Part shown: positions 25,397 to 36,975 of the stretch, in pieces
Layout of the letters: the number at the start of each line of letters is the position of its first letter
Numbering within the stretch: position 1 is the stretch's first letter
From: Humulus lupulus
Taxonomy: Eukaryota; Streptophyta; Magnoliopsida; Rosales; Cannabaceae
Length of the DNA: 64,000 bases
NCBI RefSeq assembly: GCF_963169125.1
Contig: NC_084794.1
Location: 227,847,409 to 227,911,408, forward strand
Direction: 5' to 3'
Made by a program: the position numbers and the translations under genes
Notes under the pieces: model-generated
The model's database searches: none
What the model was told of the DNA's origin: nothing
The model's input: the letters and a program-made list of their open reading frames with translations, nothing else

Positions 25397-27238
25397 TGTT
25401 GGGGTTTTATGCTCTAATTAAAACCCAATTTCTTTGTCATCTCATTTATTATAAATAAATGAATAGAAATCATTCTTTTGACTTGGTCAATCACTTTGCT
25501 CACATGTTTTATTTTCATGATTATTTGTTTAATATAAACTTCTATTAAATTCTGAGCATATAGCTAATCGTATTTATAGTGACATAATCACAGTGCAATA
25601 TAAATATGATTATATGTTCAAAATAAGTTAGTCCTAAGATTAGTCAATGCAAAGGATTTACATTGACTTGCCAATCTACGATATGATCTACTTACACATT
25701 GTAGTGCTATGTTCTTTCCAGAACATTAGCAAAGTAGATAAGATCGGATGTATTTGTTACATTGGACTGGATCGATATTGACAGTTGATAGTATAAGTAA
25801 ACATACCGTTGTTATCTATTCTAGTCATATGATATAGTTGGCCATAGGTCAATTCAATCTCAATTATGAGTAGTTAGTATTCTGACTGATTGTATTATTT
25901 GAGTTCTTTGACTTGTTCGTTACCAGCTTACCCTACGGACTAGCCCATACTTACATCTTGAGAACTCGAAAGTATAATTGAGTGGGAGTGTTAATCATAG
26001 ATATGAACATCTATAGCTTCTGATGAAGAAGTGAAACGATGGTTTCCTTTTAGTTTGGTTCAAGGTGTTAAATGATAGAGTTCTCATTTCAGTAATTAAT
26101 ATTAGTTTACTGAAATATTATTTACAAGGAACAAAATGTTTTAAGGATAAAATACAATGAGGCGTAAAATGGTATTTTAGTCCCATCTCATTGTAGACCG
26201 TCTATAGAGGATTGAGTGACAATTATGGTTGTAACAATGGATAATTAATAATGTATCTATATTGCTTATAGAGTGTTCTATGAATTCAAGAGTGCAATTT
26301 CAAGTCTTTAGTGGAGTCACGAGGAATTTATAAGTTAGTAAGTTTATTTGTTAGATTTATGATAACTTATTGGAGCTTGATTTCATAGGCCCATGGTCCC
26401 CACTGCACCTAGGATAAAATCATCTAGATAGTCTTAATTAATTGATTTAGTTATCAATTAAAATTATCAAAGTTGACAAGGTTAATTTTGGATAGTTTCA
26501 CATAGTTAATTTAGAGAAGAAAAGAGAATTTATGACAGATTTGTTAATTAATATAAATTTGTATGTAAATTAATAAATAAGTTTAAATTAAGGTTCAAAT
26601 TATAAATAATTAATTTGATAAAGGATTTAAATAATTAAATCAATAGAAAATAGTACAGGTCTTGATTTTAAGTTCAACGGGCTTATAATTAAATGAGAAA
26701 TTTCACGGGCCTAAAGCTCATGATAATTTCGACCTAGGGCTGTTAATTGGTTATTATTTTATTGATATTTTAATTAAATAAATGACCTAATTGAGTCTGT
26801 AAAATGAATGTTAAGTGAGAGTTGAACGCATAAGTCAAAACACAAGTTTCTGATAGGTTTTAGATTCTCTCTAAACATAAGTCATTTTCTAAGCCTTATT
26901 GTTCTTTTCTCTTCTTTTCTCTTCTTCTCTCTGTATCTATCTCATGTGTTGAGAAATTCCCACTCTACTCTAGGTGATTCTAAGGATACTATGGAAGGCT
27001 ATGAAGAAAATTGAAGATCGGTTCAGTTTCTTGGTAATACTTTGCGACAGAAAGGATACAAGGGTTAGAGAAACTGAAGGAAGGACTCTATTATTCCGCT
27101 GCATATAATGTAAGTATTCTTATCATTATTTCTCTTTGAATTCAATTTTAGAAACTTGTTCTAGGTTGTCTCATATTAACTTTTTTAATATTAGATCTGC
27201 ATGAAAATAAATAAAGATCCTGTATAAGTTTTCTAACA
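25397..27238 (+). repeat. Copia-F 3' LTR
   Basis: 1842 bp starting TGTTGGGG and ending TTTCTAACA, followed by the target duplication TAACC. It is uninterrupted and gives the empty site for solo LTR B. Confidence 0.88.
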
Positions 27239-28870
27239 TAACCATGTTCCTTAATGGGGCCGAGCCCTAACTACGCAGGCAATGCATACGATCAATACAC
27301 AACTATCCAAACACGAAGCATTCAAGCATGTTCAATCAACGGGCACAAACATTACTCAATCACATTTATTCTCAGGGGCCGAGCCCTATTCATAGTTATA
27401 CTCAACAACTAGGCTAAGCCCTAATCACATATATCACGTATTGGGTGTAGTTTTCTTACCTTAGGTCCGAGTGCAACGTATATTAAGAACAACTCTCGAC
27501 CAAGATCCTAGTTTCGAGCCCCTAGTGATAACTAGTCACAACCAATAGAGAATCTTGTCAAAACAAGTGAATAAAGGCTTCTGTACCAAGTCCTAGCCTC
27601 CAGGACGTCGAATTCTACTAAACCGGGTAGTAGGATCGATCTCGAGCCCTTACGTTTGAGTTCCCACACTCGAGGGCTCAAAAACCCTTCAAGCGTCGCG
27701 TCTCAAAACAAAAGAGCCGCGACCCACCCCAAGTCAGTGAGCCCAAGGCTCTCCTCTGCTTCCACACGTGCTGCGATGCACCACTACTGGCGCCGTGACT
27801 TAAATGGAGGTTCGATACCTCCTTCTCCGTCTCGTTCATGAGAGTCGCGGCACCCCAAGAACAGGGCCGTGACTCGCCATAAAAGCTCAGAAATTTCCCC
27901 ATTTTCTTCAAGCCAACACCCACCAAAAACCTATCCAAACATAACTAAATCCCAAGATAAAGTTCCCAATCAACTCAGCACCTCAAAACACACAAAAGCC
28001 ACCTAAACTTGTCCAAAACCTCATCAAATCCCAAAATTATGAACTGAGTTTCTAAACTCCAAAACTTAGCTAAAAACCAGAGAAATAGAGGGATTCAAGG
28101 CTGGAAATCAGTACCTTAGTTGCCCCAGATGGTGCTAAGCTTCTCCCCAAGCAATCCCGAGCATACGCTAGCCTCGATTCCTCCTAGATCGCAAGAATTC
28201 CTAAGGAAATTGAGTGAATGTGTGAACGAGAGAGAGAAAGAGAGTTGAACATGTTTTATTTTATGTTTTGGTGTTTTGTGTGGTTTACTTAGGGTTCAAG
28301 TAACCTTATGCAAATCCTGAGGCTCAGAGTAACAAAAATGTCCCCGAGGACAAAATGGTCAAAATCCCCTCCCAATTTCACTAACTCTAAATATATCCTT
28401 GAATATTTATTCCAACTACCCGATAACCCGGTAAAGTACTAGATACCCAAAATACCCGTATGCTCACCCTGAGTCGGGTATTCAGTCCCATTGTGACTTT
28501 CCCGCTAACTTGCTCCCTAGGATCACCTCGTGCTGAGTAACCCAAATATATCCACATAATAATGTGGTCCCACAAATATATCACATATATGCACATATAT
28601 TCTAAATATACTCGTAACAGGCCAAATTACAAAAATTTCCCTTCTAATAAGAAATAGTCCCACATGCATAGTTAATACACCTAAACATGCATATCTTGTC
28701 ATATTATAATATAACTCACATAATCATATAATGACACACATATATATACATAATTTTCCATCCTGGCCCCCTAATCAAGGCCTTAAGTCGTATTAGGTAA
28801 TTTGGGACGTTATAGAGAGCATTAAGCAATTATTCCTACTATTTAGTATAAAACCTCCTGCGTAACAACG

Positions 28871-31110
28871 ATGGATGCCCTAACATCCCCGGAACTAGTG
28901 GGTGACCTTTACCTCAAAGCCCCGAGGAGCGTACTTCACGAACTGAGGACCATCCTCGAAGGCCTGGTAAACAACCCATTGTGGATGAGAGCCCTAATGA
29001 GGATAGTGCCTCATCGTCTTCTAGAAGAGGGCTTGGTCAGAACCCTAGGCCTAATGAGAATTTATACTATACTCCTAAAAGATACATGCCAATAGTGGAG
29101 CTTGAAAATCGTAGGTTGTGTGAATAGCTAGCCGAAGCTACACGGCTAAATGAGGAGATGGAAAGGCGAGGTAATAAAGTCTAGGAACCACCCCGAAGGA
29201 CCAGTGGACGACCTTGGGGGAGTACGGCTACCAAGATGGTAGAACAAAAGGCCCAGCAGGCTCAACCGAGACCTAGGGAAAATACTGGAAAAAATTGACT
29301 TGGGGAGACTTCTGGGAACCCTGTTAGGAACAACCCAATAGGGAGTGTTCCTGCAGAACCTGGGAATAATCGAGCTCCTTCAATAGCTCAGAGTGATAAC
29401 CCAGAGCCTGCCAGGAACAACCTAGAACCTTCCCGGGCTAACCCTGAGCCTGCTAGGCAGAATAATGGGAGGCTACCACCCTTTCCAAATAGGCATCCTC
29501 CCTCTCCTGTAAGACATCCTTCTTCGGCATGGGGTGTATCCCAACAAGTTCCCAGTGGGAACCAAGTAGGAGACATGGAACCTCAGAGGCCTTCTCGAAG
29601 TGCTTGAAGTGGGAGTAGAGACAAGAGCCATTGGGCTTGGCCCGAGCACATGGGTGAAGGCGAGGCCCCACAAGAAGCTCATCAGGGACATAGACAACCC
29701 CATCTGTCTGGGAGTCATATGTCAAAGTCACAAATGACCAGAATGAGGTTACATGTGGAAAACCCACCTCGTAATCCAGCCCCACAAAAGAAACAATTAG
29801 AAAGGAATGTCAGCTTCCTTGGTGGAAGTCAAGATTACAGCAGGTCAGTGAATGTGTATAACACCGAGCCTAGAAATTACGAGAATTATCAGAATGAGTA
29901 TCCTGATCTTCAAGATCACCTAAAGCAAAACTGGGGGCAATCTAATCAGCCAAACTGGGACCTGAAAACACACATAAATACACAGAGAGAGCCCCTACAA
30001 CCAGTATATATAAAAGTCAATATAACCCTATGTTGCGACAAGGAGCTGGAGTTCTCACAAACAATAACCAGTTGCCAGTAGTGCAAGCTCCCCCTTCAGT
30101 GGAATTGATCTAAGAGAGAATCAACCAGTTGGAGGAAGCATTCACACTCCTTCAAGAAGGGAAAAATAAAAAAAGGCTTACGATTCTGATGAGGAGCTCG
30201 AGTCTTTTGCTCCCATTTCTCAAATACACTGTTTCCTAACAGTTTCAAAATACCCCACGTGGTACCCTACGATGGGACTACTAACCCAGGAAGCCACATG
30301 AGTACATTCAATATGGTAATGCAAGCTAGTAACATTGGGTATGAGCTCAGGTATATGCTCTTCCTGACCACACTCATCAGACTAGCAAAGAATTGGTTTG
30401 AAAAATTCTAAAGACATTCGATTTTGTCATGGGAACAATTGTCCAAAGAATTCAAAAAATAGTTCCAAGCTGTGAAGAGCATCAAGCATGAGGCATCCAC
30501 ATTGACCAATGCCAGGCAGCAGCAGGGTAAGTCACTGAAAGGCTACTTGGCAACGTTCAATATAAAAGTGGCGCTAGCTCGCAATGTCGATGACAGTGGT
30601 CATCTCATGGCAGTAAGAGCTGGAGTATTTCCATGGAGTCCTCTTTGGAACGACATGTAGAGGAAGCCTGTGAGGTCAATAGCCGAGTTCAATACTCAGG
30701 CTCAGAGGTTTGTCAATGTAGAAGAGGCGAGGTTTGCACTCAAACTAACTACAACAACAAATGTTAAATCAGCCACCACCTCGGCTACGCCCTCCACAGC
30801 GTGACCCTCGGGAGATAACCCTTCTAAAAGAAAGAAGAATGAAGGGAGTAACTTAGAGGCTGACACGGGTAAGAAAAAGAAAGAATAAAAATGCTTCTAC
30901 ATTTATACAATTTATACCGAGCTCACAGATACTCAGGAAAATATATTTGTTGCGAATGAAAACAAGGTTCCTTTCAGGCAACTTGATGTGATGCGAAACC
31001 AGAAATCCAAAAGGGATTCAAACAAGTACTGCAGATTTCACAGGGATGTGGGTCATACCACTGACGAATGCAGACAGTTCAAAGATGAGATCGAAGGATT
31101 GATCTTGAGA
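28871..31110 (+). pseudogene. gag: TAT1 gag pseudogene
   Basis: The start is taken at 28871 by analogy with TAT3, with MDALTSPEL. The frame then shifts and the matching text continues as YYTPKRYMPIVELENR near 29065-29120, like the same region of TAT3. The Gag core lies at about 30215-30740, with IPHVVPYDG, SNIGYELRYMLF and LTNARQQQGKSLKGYLATFN. The zinc-binding [14 protein letters not shown] is at 31030-31071. Stops and frame changes are frequent. Gag would form the particle and bind the RNA. Confidence 0.75.
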
Positions 31111-32086
31111 GGCTACCTCGGGCAGTATGTCCGAAACCGAAATCCAGCTCAAACTTCTTTTGGACATAAGACAGCTCTGATCCAACCTGTCCAGAAATCT
31201 GTGGCCCCACATACGAGGGAGGATAATCGACCTCCCCTAATCGATGGAGAATATGTAATAACCATCGCGGGTAGGACCATACATTGCAGGATTGGGCAGG
31301 AGTGCTCAAAAGAGGTATGTACATGAGCTCAAAATAGGAGATGGATCTCCCTATGAGCCTGAGCCATGAGCTCTGAAACAACAAAGGATTGAGTCCCAAT
31401 CCATTACCTTCACTAAAGAGGATGCCTCACACGTCCAGTTTCCTCATAATGACCCTTTGGTCATAACCTTTCCACTTGCCAATAAGAGGGTGCGTCGAGT
31501 CCTAATCGATAACGAGAGCTCAGTCAACATCCTCTATAAGGAAACTTTGGAGAAAATGGGATTATTCGTTCGAGACCTGAACGCCTGTGCGACAAAGTTG
31601 TATGGATTTTCAGGGGAAGGAATCGCCAGTACGAGGTGTATCGAGCTCCTAGTGACCTTGGGAGACTATCCAGTCTTGATAAACAAGATAATGGAGTTCA
31701 TTGTGGTAGACACCCCTTCCGTTTACAATGTACTGCTCGGGAGACCAACCCTAATTGGACTGGGGGAAGTCACATCTGTCATGCACTTAGCCATAAAATT
31801 CCTGACTCCCAGTGGCATTGGGACATTGAAAGGAGGCCAAATAGCCGTGCGAGAATGCTATAACATCTCAATGAACGGTAAGGGCCTAGCTAGTGCGCAA
31901 GCACTGGTAATTATTGAGGAAATAGGCGAAGCAATATATGAGGTCGAAAAAGAGGTTGACCCAAGGGTAGATGAGGATAGGGTCGATCTCGGGCCTATCG
32001 AAGAGCTCGAAGACATTCAGCTCAATGAGAAGGACACCACTAAGGTGGTGAATATTGGGAACAACCTCCCAAAGGACGCGAGATAG
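31111..32086 (+). pseudogene. TAT1 protease region ending in a conserved UAG
   Basis: After the zinc knuckle, a frameshift near 31290 and a stop near 31368 interrupt the linker. From 31457 a 209-residue frame is open. It starts VITFPLANKRVRRVLID with the protease motif IDNESSVNILYKETLEKMGL, then LYGFSGEGIAST and LLGRPTLIGLG, the usual flap and core segments. The DTG/DSG triplet is D-N-E here and D-N-G in TAT3. The frame ends at TAG (32084-32086), directly followed in frame by RT coding. Confidence 0.75.
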
Positions 32087-32092
32087 CAATTA
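32084..32092 (+). promoter_or_regulatory. Candidate leaky stop, UAG CAA UUA, between PR and RT of TAT1
   Basis: TAG CAA TTA follows AGA and is followed in frame by ICFLRENQDVFTW. The same TAG CAA TTA stands at the same codon in TAT3 (minus, 60907-60899). It fits the CAR-YYA context that permits readthrough of UAG in plants. Function is inferred only. Confidence 0.5.
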
Positions 32093-33490
32093 ATTTGCTT
32101 CCTGAGGGAAAATCAGGATGTATTCACATGGTCACATTCAGATATGATTGGGATTTGCCCCAATATTATAAGCCATGCGTTGAACATCGACAAAAACTTC
32201 CCTCCAAAGCAATTGAAAAGATTGCTCCTCGATGAAGAGATGAAGAAGGCCTTGAAAGAGGTCGAAAGATTAAAAGCAAATTGGTTTATCTGAGATGCTT
32301 TCTACCCAGATTGGATAGCCAACCCAGTTCTAGTCCCAAAGCCCAATGTCAAGTGGGGAACTTGCATTGACTATTCGGACCTCAGCAAGGCATGTCCGAA
32401 AGATTGCTTTCCCCTGCCTCGAATTGATCAACTTGTGGATGCTACCTCAGGTCACGACATCATGTCGTTCATGGATGCATATTCTGGATATAACCAGATA
32501 GCAATGCATGCACCCGACCAGGAACACAAGAGATTCATGACTGATAAAGGGTTGTATTGTTACAATGTGATGCCCTTTGGGCTCAAGAATGTCGGGGCTA
32601 CATATGATAGACTGGTAAATAGAATGTTTGCCGAGCAGATAGGAAACAACATAGAAGTGTATGTGGATGATATGCTAGTCAAGTCCAAACACAATTGTAA
32701 CAATGTTGATGATTTCGTCGAGTGTTTGCTATACTTCAAAAATACAACATAAGACTCAACCCACAAAAATGCTAATTTGGAGTATCCTCGGGAAAGTTTC
32801 TCGGATTTATAGTAAACGCTCGGGGCATAAAGGAAAACCCAGATAAGATAAAGGCTTTAATTGACATGCCTTCACCTCGAACTCATAAAGATGTCCAGAT
32901 TTTAACTGGACGAATGGCGGCTTTAAGTAGATTCATATCGAAATATACAAATAGATGCCTCCCATTATTCAATCTTTTGAGAGGAGGAAAAAAGTTCGAA
33001 TGGTCAGAAGAGTGCGAGCTCACTTTTCAAGCTATAAAAAAACATCTCGCTGAGCCACCTATCTTATCTAATCCAGTCACATGGGAAATATTGTACTTGT
33101 ACCTCGCTACGACCGAGCATGCAATTAGTCAATACTTGTTCAGGAGGATAAAAAGGTACAAAAACCTGTCTTTTATGTTTATAAAAGGTTAATGGGGGCA
33201 GAGTCGAGATATCCATTGATGGAAAAGCTAGCCTTGTGCGTAATACATGCATCCTAAAAACTCTGACCCTACTTCCAAGCACACACCCGTACATGTGCTG
33301 ACTAATCAACCATTGAGACAAGTATTTTCGAAACCTGAAGCATCCCAAAGACTGTTGAAATGGGCCGTCGAACTTGGAAAATTTGAGATCACGTTTCACT
33401 TGAGAATGACGATAAAAGGACAGGCCTTGGCGAATTTCATAGTCAAATACACAGGAATCACCAACGAGGAAGTCGTAACCCCAGCCCCAG
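32087..33490 (+). pseudogene. TAT1 reverse transcriptase and first RNase H
   Basis: Runs from the pre-RT segment (QDVFTWSHSDM) into RT. Motif A is IMSFMDAYSGYNQI (32459-32502), then FGLKNVGATYDRLVN and the catalytic YVDDMLVKSK (32658-32687). A TGA lies near 32291 and a frameshift near 32745 (YFKNTT against the expected YNIRLNP). After RT come the connection and first RNase H, with EWSEECELTFQAIKKHL and LYLATTEHAIS, then a frameshift near 33130 and TDQPLRQV-like text (33301). The catalytic aspartates of RT are present but the frame is broken. Confidence 0.78.
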
Positions 33491-33494
33491 GCTC

Positions 33495-33960
33495 TGGAGA
33501 CTTTATGTCGATGGTTCTTTTAACAAGGACGGGTCAGGGGTAGGCAGTATCCTAATTACCTCGTCAGGAAATAGGTTTCACTCAGCCTTAAGGTTTGGCT
33601 TCAAGGCCTCAAATAACGAGGCTGAATATGAGGGACTATTAGTAGGGCTTCGAATAGCTTCTGAGCTAAAAGAAAAACCCATTCACTGCTATAGTGACTC
33701 CCAATTGGTTGTTAACTAGGTCCTAGGAGAATACCAGGCTCAGGGAACTAAAATGGCAGCATACTTGGAGAAAGTCAAAGCTGCAGTCAGAAAATTCGAA
33801 TTCTACGCGATTGAGCAAGTTCCACAATAATAGAATTCAAATGCAGATGCTCTAGCTCGACTCACAACAACGAAGGAAGCTGATACACTTAATGTGGTAC
33901 CAGTCGAATGTTTACCAGTACTGAGCATAATTGAGCCTGATGAATGATGTCGATATGATA
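33495..33960 (+). pseudogene. TAT1 second (archaeal-type) RNase H
   Basis: Reads LYVDGSFNKDGSGVGSIL, then NNEAEYEGLLVGLRIA, CYSDSQLVVN, a TAG, VLGEYQAQGTK and NSNADALARL. The D-E-D-D residues of RNase H are all visible. A second RNase H of this type between the original one and INT is known for Tat-lineage elements and supports that assignment. Stops near 33718 and 33828 break it. Confidence 0.75.
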
Positions 33961-34149
33961 GATTCGCAGCCTACCTGGATGACGCCCATAATCGACTACC
34001 TTGGAACTGGGAGCCTCCCAGAAGACCAGAACAAGGCTAGAAAATTGATGCACAATATACCAAGCTGCACTATCTTGGAGGGGAAATTATATATAAGAGG
34101 ATATTCCATGCTAGCATTAAGATGCATAACTCCATCCGAGGCTAGATAA

Positions 34150-35215
34150 ATCCTAGAAGAAATCCAATAAATATTTTATGAAGACCACACCGGGGGCATA
34201 GTCTATAAAAAAGGTAATTAGGAAAGGATACTTCTAGCCTACGGTAAAAGCGGAATTGTTCGAGTATGTAAAATGCTGTGATAAATGTCAACGATTCGCT
34301 TCAATCCAGCGAGCTCCACTGGCTGAGCTCACCATGATGAACTCCTCATTGCTATTCGTGGTATGGGGATTCGACCTCATAGGATCACTACCCCTAGGAA
34401 AAGGAGGAGACAAATATGTCGTAGTTGCTGTTGATTACTTCACCAAATGTACTGAGGCCAAACCTCCAGCCACAATCACCTCAAAGAAAGTCTAGGACTT
34501 TGTGGTAAAAAAATATAATTTCTAGATATGGGGTACCGAGGAAAATAGTCTCAGACAATGGAACATTGTTCGATAGATAGTGGCTTACACATTTTTGCAA
34601 AAAAAAAAGGGATAATTAAGTGTTTATCCTCAGTATCTCATCCAAAAGAAAATGGCCAGGTCGAAGCCATAAAAAAGACTCTAAAGAGATCCATTAAGAA
34701 CAGGCACGGAGAAGCTAAAGGAAAATGGCCAGAAGAATTCACATAAGTCCTATGGGCTTACAGAACAACAACTCGAACCTCAACTAGACATACCCCCCTT
34801 TTCCCTAGCTTACAACTGTGAAGTAATGTTGCCCATTGAGGTCGAAATTCTGACAATCAGACGCGCAGCATACAACCAGACCTCAAACCAATTTCAGCTT
34901 GAGGAAACCCTAGATCTAATTGAAGAAAAACGAGAAGAAGCCCAGCTTAAAAATGTTGCATACCAACAAAGGGCCACGAGATGCTTCAATAAGAGGGTTC
35001 GAGACATACACTTTGGATTGGGAGATTTGGTGCTTAGGCGTGTATTTTTGGCCACATGAGATCCTTATGTAGATGTTCTCGGGCCTAATTGGGAGGGACC
35101 ATACCAAATTGAATCCATCATTCGACCTGGTATGTGTAAACTAACAAGATTGAATGGAGAATTGGTTCCATGAGCTTGGAATGGTGAACATCTACGACCT
35201 TATTACCAGTAATGT
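34150..35215 (+). pseudogene. TAT1 integrase, broken
   Basis: Shows the zinc-binding CDKCQRFASIQRAP (34275-34315), then VWGFDLIGSLPLGKGG and VVAVDYFTKCTEAK with the first catalytic Asp. VSDNGT follows (34547) with the second Asp, then NGQVEAI with the Glu (34655). The C-terminal part has RCFNKRVRDIHFGLGDLVLRRVF and LGPNWEGPYQIE and ends before 35215. Stops occur at about 34494, 34744 and 35057, with frameshifts near 34505. Confidence 0.75.
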
Positions 35216-36042
35216 AGGAATGATGTTTATTGATTTGCAACCAAGCTTGTATTTACATTGTGCTTTTCATTAATAAAGCGTTATTTCTTATTTTCTTTTA
35301 TTGTTCTATTTTTGCAAGCTCACGAAATTCAATAACCTAAAATTTTACAATCATAAGAGAATAAGGGGGCATAAGTAGTATACAACCATACCATTTGCTT
35401 GAAAATATAGCATCAATAAAAATAAAATTACAGTTGATGGATTATTAACCAAACACGAATTTAGCAAGTCTGGAACTTAGAGCAAAAACTAATTGACACA
35501 ATTAAAAGTTGGAATTCTAGATAAACGAATGAAATTCATAAGTCTAGACGGGGTGGGAATTTTTTGCAAAAAGTTTCGACCTCGCAACCTTGAGGCCATA
35601 CTTGAGGAAGAGGAAAAGTTACTATATTTAAGCAAGAAATAACTAGGCTAACGAGACTACATGTCGATAAGCATTTTTTAACTAAAAAATACATGGTAAA
35701 AGAAGTATTCGAACTTGAATATAACGAGGTTGAAATTGTTCAGTCGAATGAACTACGTATGAATATATAGAAGTTTGAACCTAAGCACGAAAGGGTATTT
35801 GTACAGAAAAACAAATACGAATGCAAGTACTCAATAATATGCTCAAAATATTTTGATCCTGGAATATGATGCATAATGATAGGGCAGAGGTTACATGTAG
35901 ATAATGTCCATAAAGATTTCGAGAAAGAAATTTAAGCATAAAAATACTAGTAAAATACATGAGCATTCAAATAAGATAATAAAATAGCTCACGCTTGAGT
36001 CACAATGTAAATTATCTCGGCCCAAAGGGCCTTAATTAAGAG
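35216..36042 (+). other. TAT1 3' untranslated remnant
   Basis: AT-rich, no gene seen. It is homologous to the TAT3 region next to INT (57837 downward), including AATAAAGCGTTATTTC. It carries AAGGGGGCAT at 35363-35372, which resembles a polypurine tract. It ends where TAT2 is inserted. Confidence 0.6.
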
Positions 36043-36891
36043 TGTTATCTCTCAAAATTCAAGAGATGATGTGGCGAATGAGAAAGCGTCACATGGCATC
36101 ACCAGTCATGGAAAAAATGACAAAGTATTGAAAAAGACCGATGAACAAAAATGGATGAACCAGGACCTATAGGGAAGTCGACTAGGCCTAAACCCCTTAG
36201 GGGTGGTCGGCCTGGCCCTAGCCCCCTAGGGGTGGTTGGCCTAGCATGACCTAAGGAAAACATGGGGTGATCGACCCACCCTATTCTTTATAGGGTGGTC
36301 GGCCTAACTCCCAAATACATTTTGCTGGATAAAGTTCATGCTCGTTCAAGTTGAAATCAACAGGGCTTGCACCCAGAAGATCAACAATCCTAGCACCTAG
36401 AAGATCAACAGGCCTAGCACCTAGAAGATCACACATGCCTAGCAACCAGAAGATTAGGCCTAGCACCAAAGCCCTAAAAGGTCATTGGGCCTAGCACCTA
36501 AGTCTCATAGACCAACCAAGACTTAGCATTTTCCTGAATGTTCCAATCGTGCATCGTCAACCACGATCCAGAGAAACGACGAGAATACCCACGATCTCAT
36601 AATCATGGGAAGGTGGACACGTATTTCCACTCCCAATGATCGTGTACCAAACCACGATCCCCAATCTTGCTGATCATGTAACAACCCCTGGGTACTATAA
36701 ATAAAGGAACCAGGGCTTCATTTAAGGGGATTTTTTTGGATGGATTTTCAGAGAGAAAGACTTTGGGATCGATCATTTGATTAACTCCTGGGAAAATATG
36801 TGACGAGTTAACTCTTTAGTTCATCTTTGTAATTTTCAATTGAGGGATTCAATACTAAATACTAAGTGGATTAGGTTATTATTGTTCATCA
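36043..36891 (+). repeat. TAT2 5' LTR
   Basis: Starts TGTTATCTCTCAAAATTC, the same as the 3' LTR at 46086. It carries several copies of GGTGGTCGGCCTA-like text (36200-36310) and about 27-bp repeats of CCTAGCACCTAGAAGATCA (36365-36500). The right edge is set near GTTCATCA, before GAACGGGGCTAAAC, and is uncertain by some bases. Confidence 0.75.
36696..36705 (+). promoter_or_regulatory. TATA box of the TAT2 5' LTR
   Basis: TATAAATAAA in a clear context. Transcription would begin about 30 bp downstream, near the sequence leading to GGATGGATTTTCAGAGAGAAAG. The 3' LTR lost this part. Confidence 0.6.
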
Positions 36892-36975
36892 GAACGGGGC
36901 TAAACCCCAATGACACTCTCAGAGCCACTTTCCTAGAGACAAAATGAAGAGATGCAGTCCAAGACTGCATCCTCC

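Larger units (their letters stand above)
4059..27238 (+). mobile_element. Copia-F: Ty1/copia retrotransposon, split by two insertions
   Basis: Bounded by LTRs of the same family (4059-8162 and 25397-27238) and a perfect target duplication TAACC (4054-4058 and 27239-27243). Gene order is gag, PR, INT, RT-RNase H, as in Ty1/copia. The 5' LTR is opened by solo LTR B, and RT is opened by solo LTR C, which itself carries Copia-R. Without inserts the element is about 9.9 kb. Coding has many stops and frameshifts, so it is inactive. The copia sub-lineage was not determined. Confidence 0.88.
3153..28814 (-). mobile_element. Solo LTR A (Ty3/gypsy type), split by Copia-F
   Basis: Ends are TGTAACAT at 3153 and ACGTTATA at 28814, with a perfect target duplication GAGAG (3148-3152 and 28815-28819). 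Removing Copia-F leaves about 2.48 kb in two parts (3153-4058 and 27244-28814). Its reverse complement aligns with solo LTR B (5058-7310), for example at the GGCCTTGATTAG region near one end. It has no coding and no second LTR, so it is a solo LTR left by recombination. Inserted 21 bp after the TAT1 LTR. Confidence 0.8.
2409..36042 (+). mobile_element. TAT1: Ty3/gypsy Tat-type retrotransposon, split and missing its 3' end
   Basis: A 5' LTR (2409-3131) is followed by the start of the leader, then interrupted from 3153 to 28814 by a nest of later insertions. The leader resumes at 28815 and coding runs to 35212 in the order gag, PR, RT-RNase H, second RNase H, INT. The second, archaeal-type RNase H is a mark of the Tat lineage. 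TAT2 is inserted at 36043. No 3' LTR of TAT1 is seen after TAT2, so the copy is incomplete. It is the oldest element of the left block because all the others sit in it, and it has many stops and frameshifts. Confidence 0.8.

Noticed and set aside
27656..27938. Overlapping frames on both strands in 27656-27938
   Set aside because: They fall within the right half of solo LTR A and show no protein similarity.
29650..30081. 143-codon plus-strand frame as a host gene
   Set aside because: It lies in the TAT1 gag region and aligns in order with the N-terminal part of TAT3 Gag.
36190..36500. CRISPR-like row of short repeats in the TAT2 LTR
   Set aside because: Units are of unequal length and have no unique spacers. 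The setting is a plant LTR.
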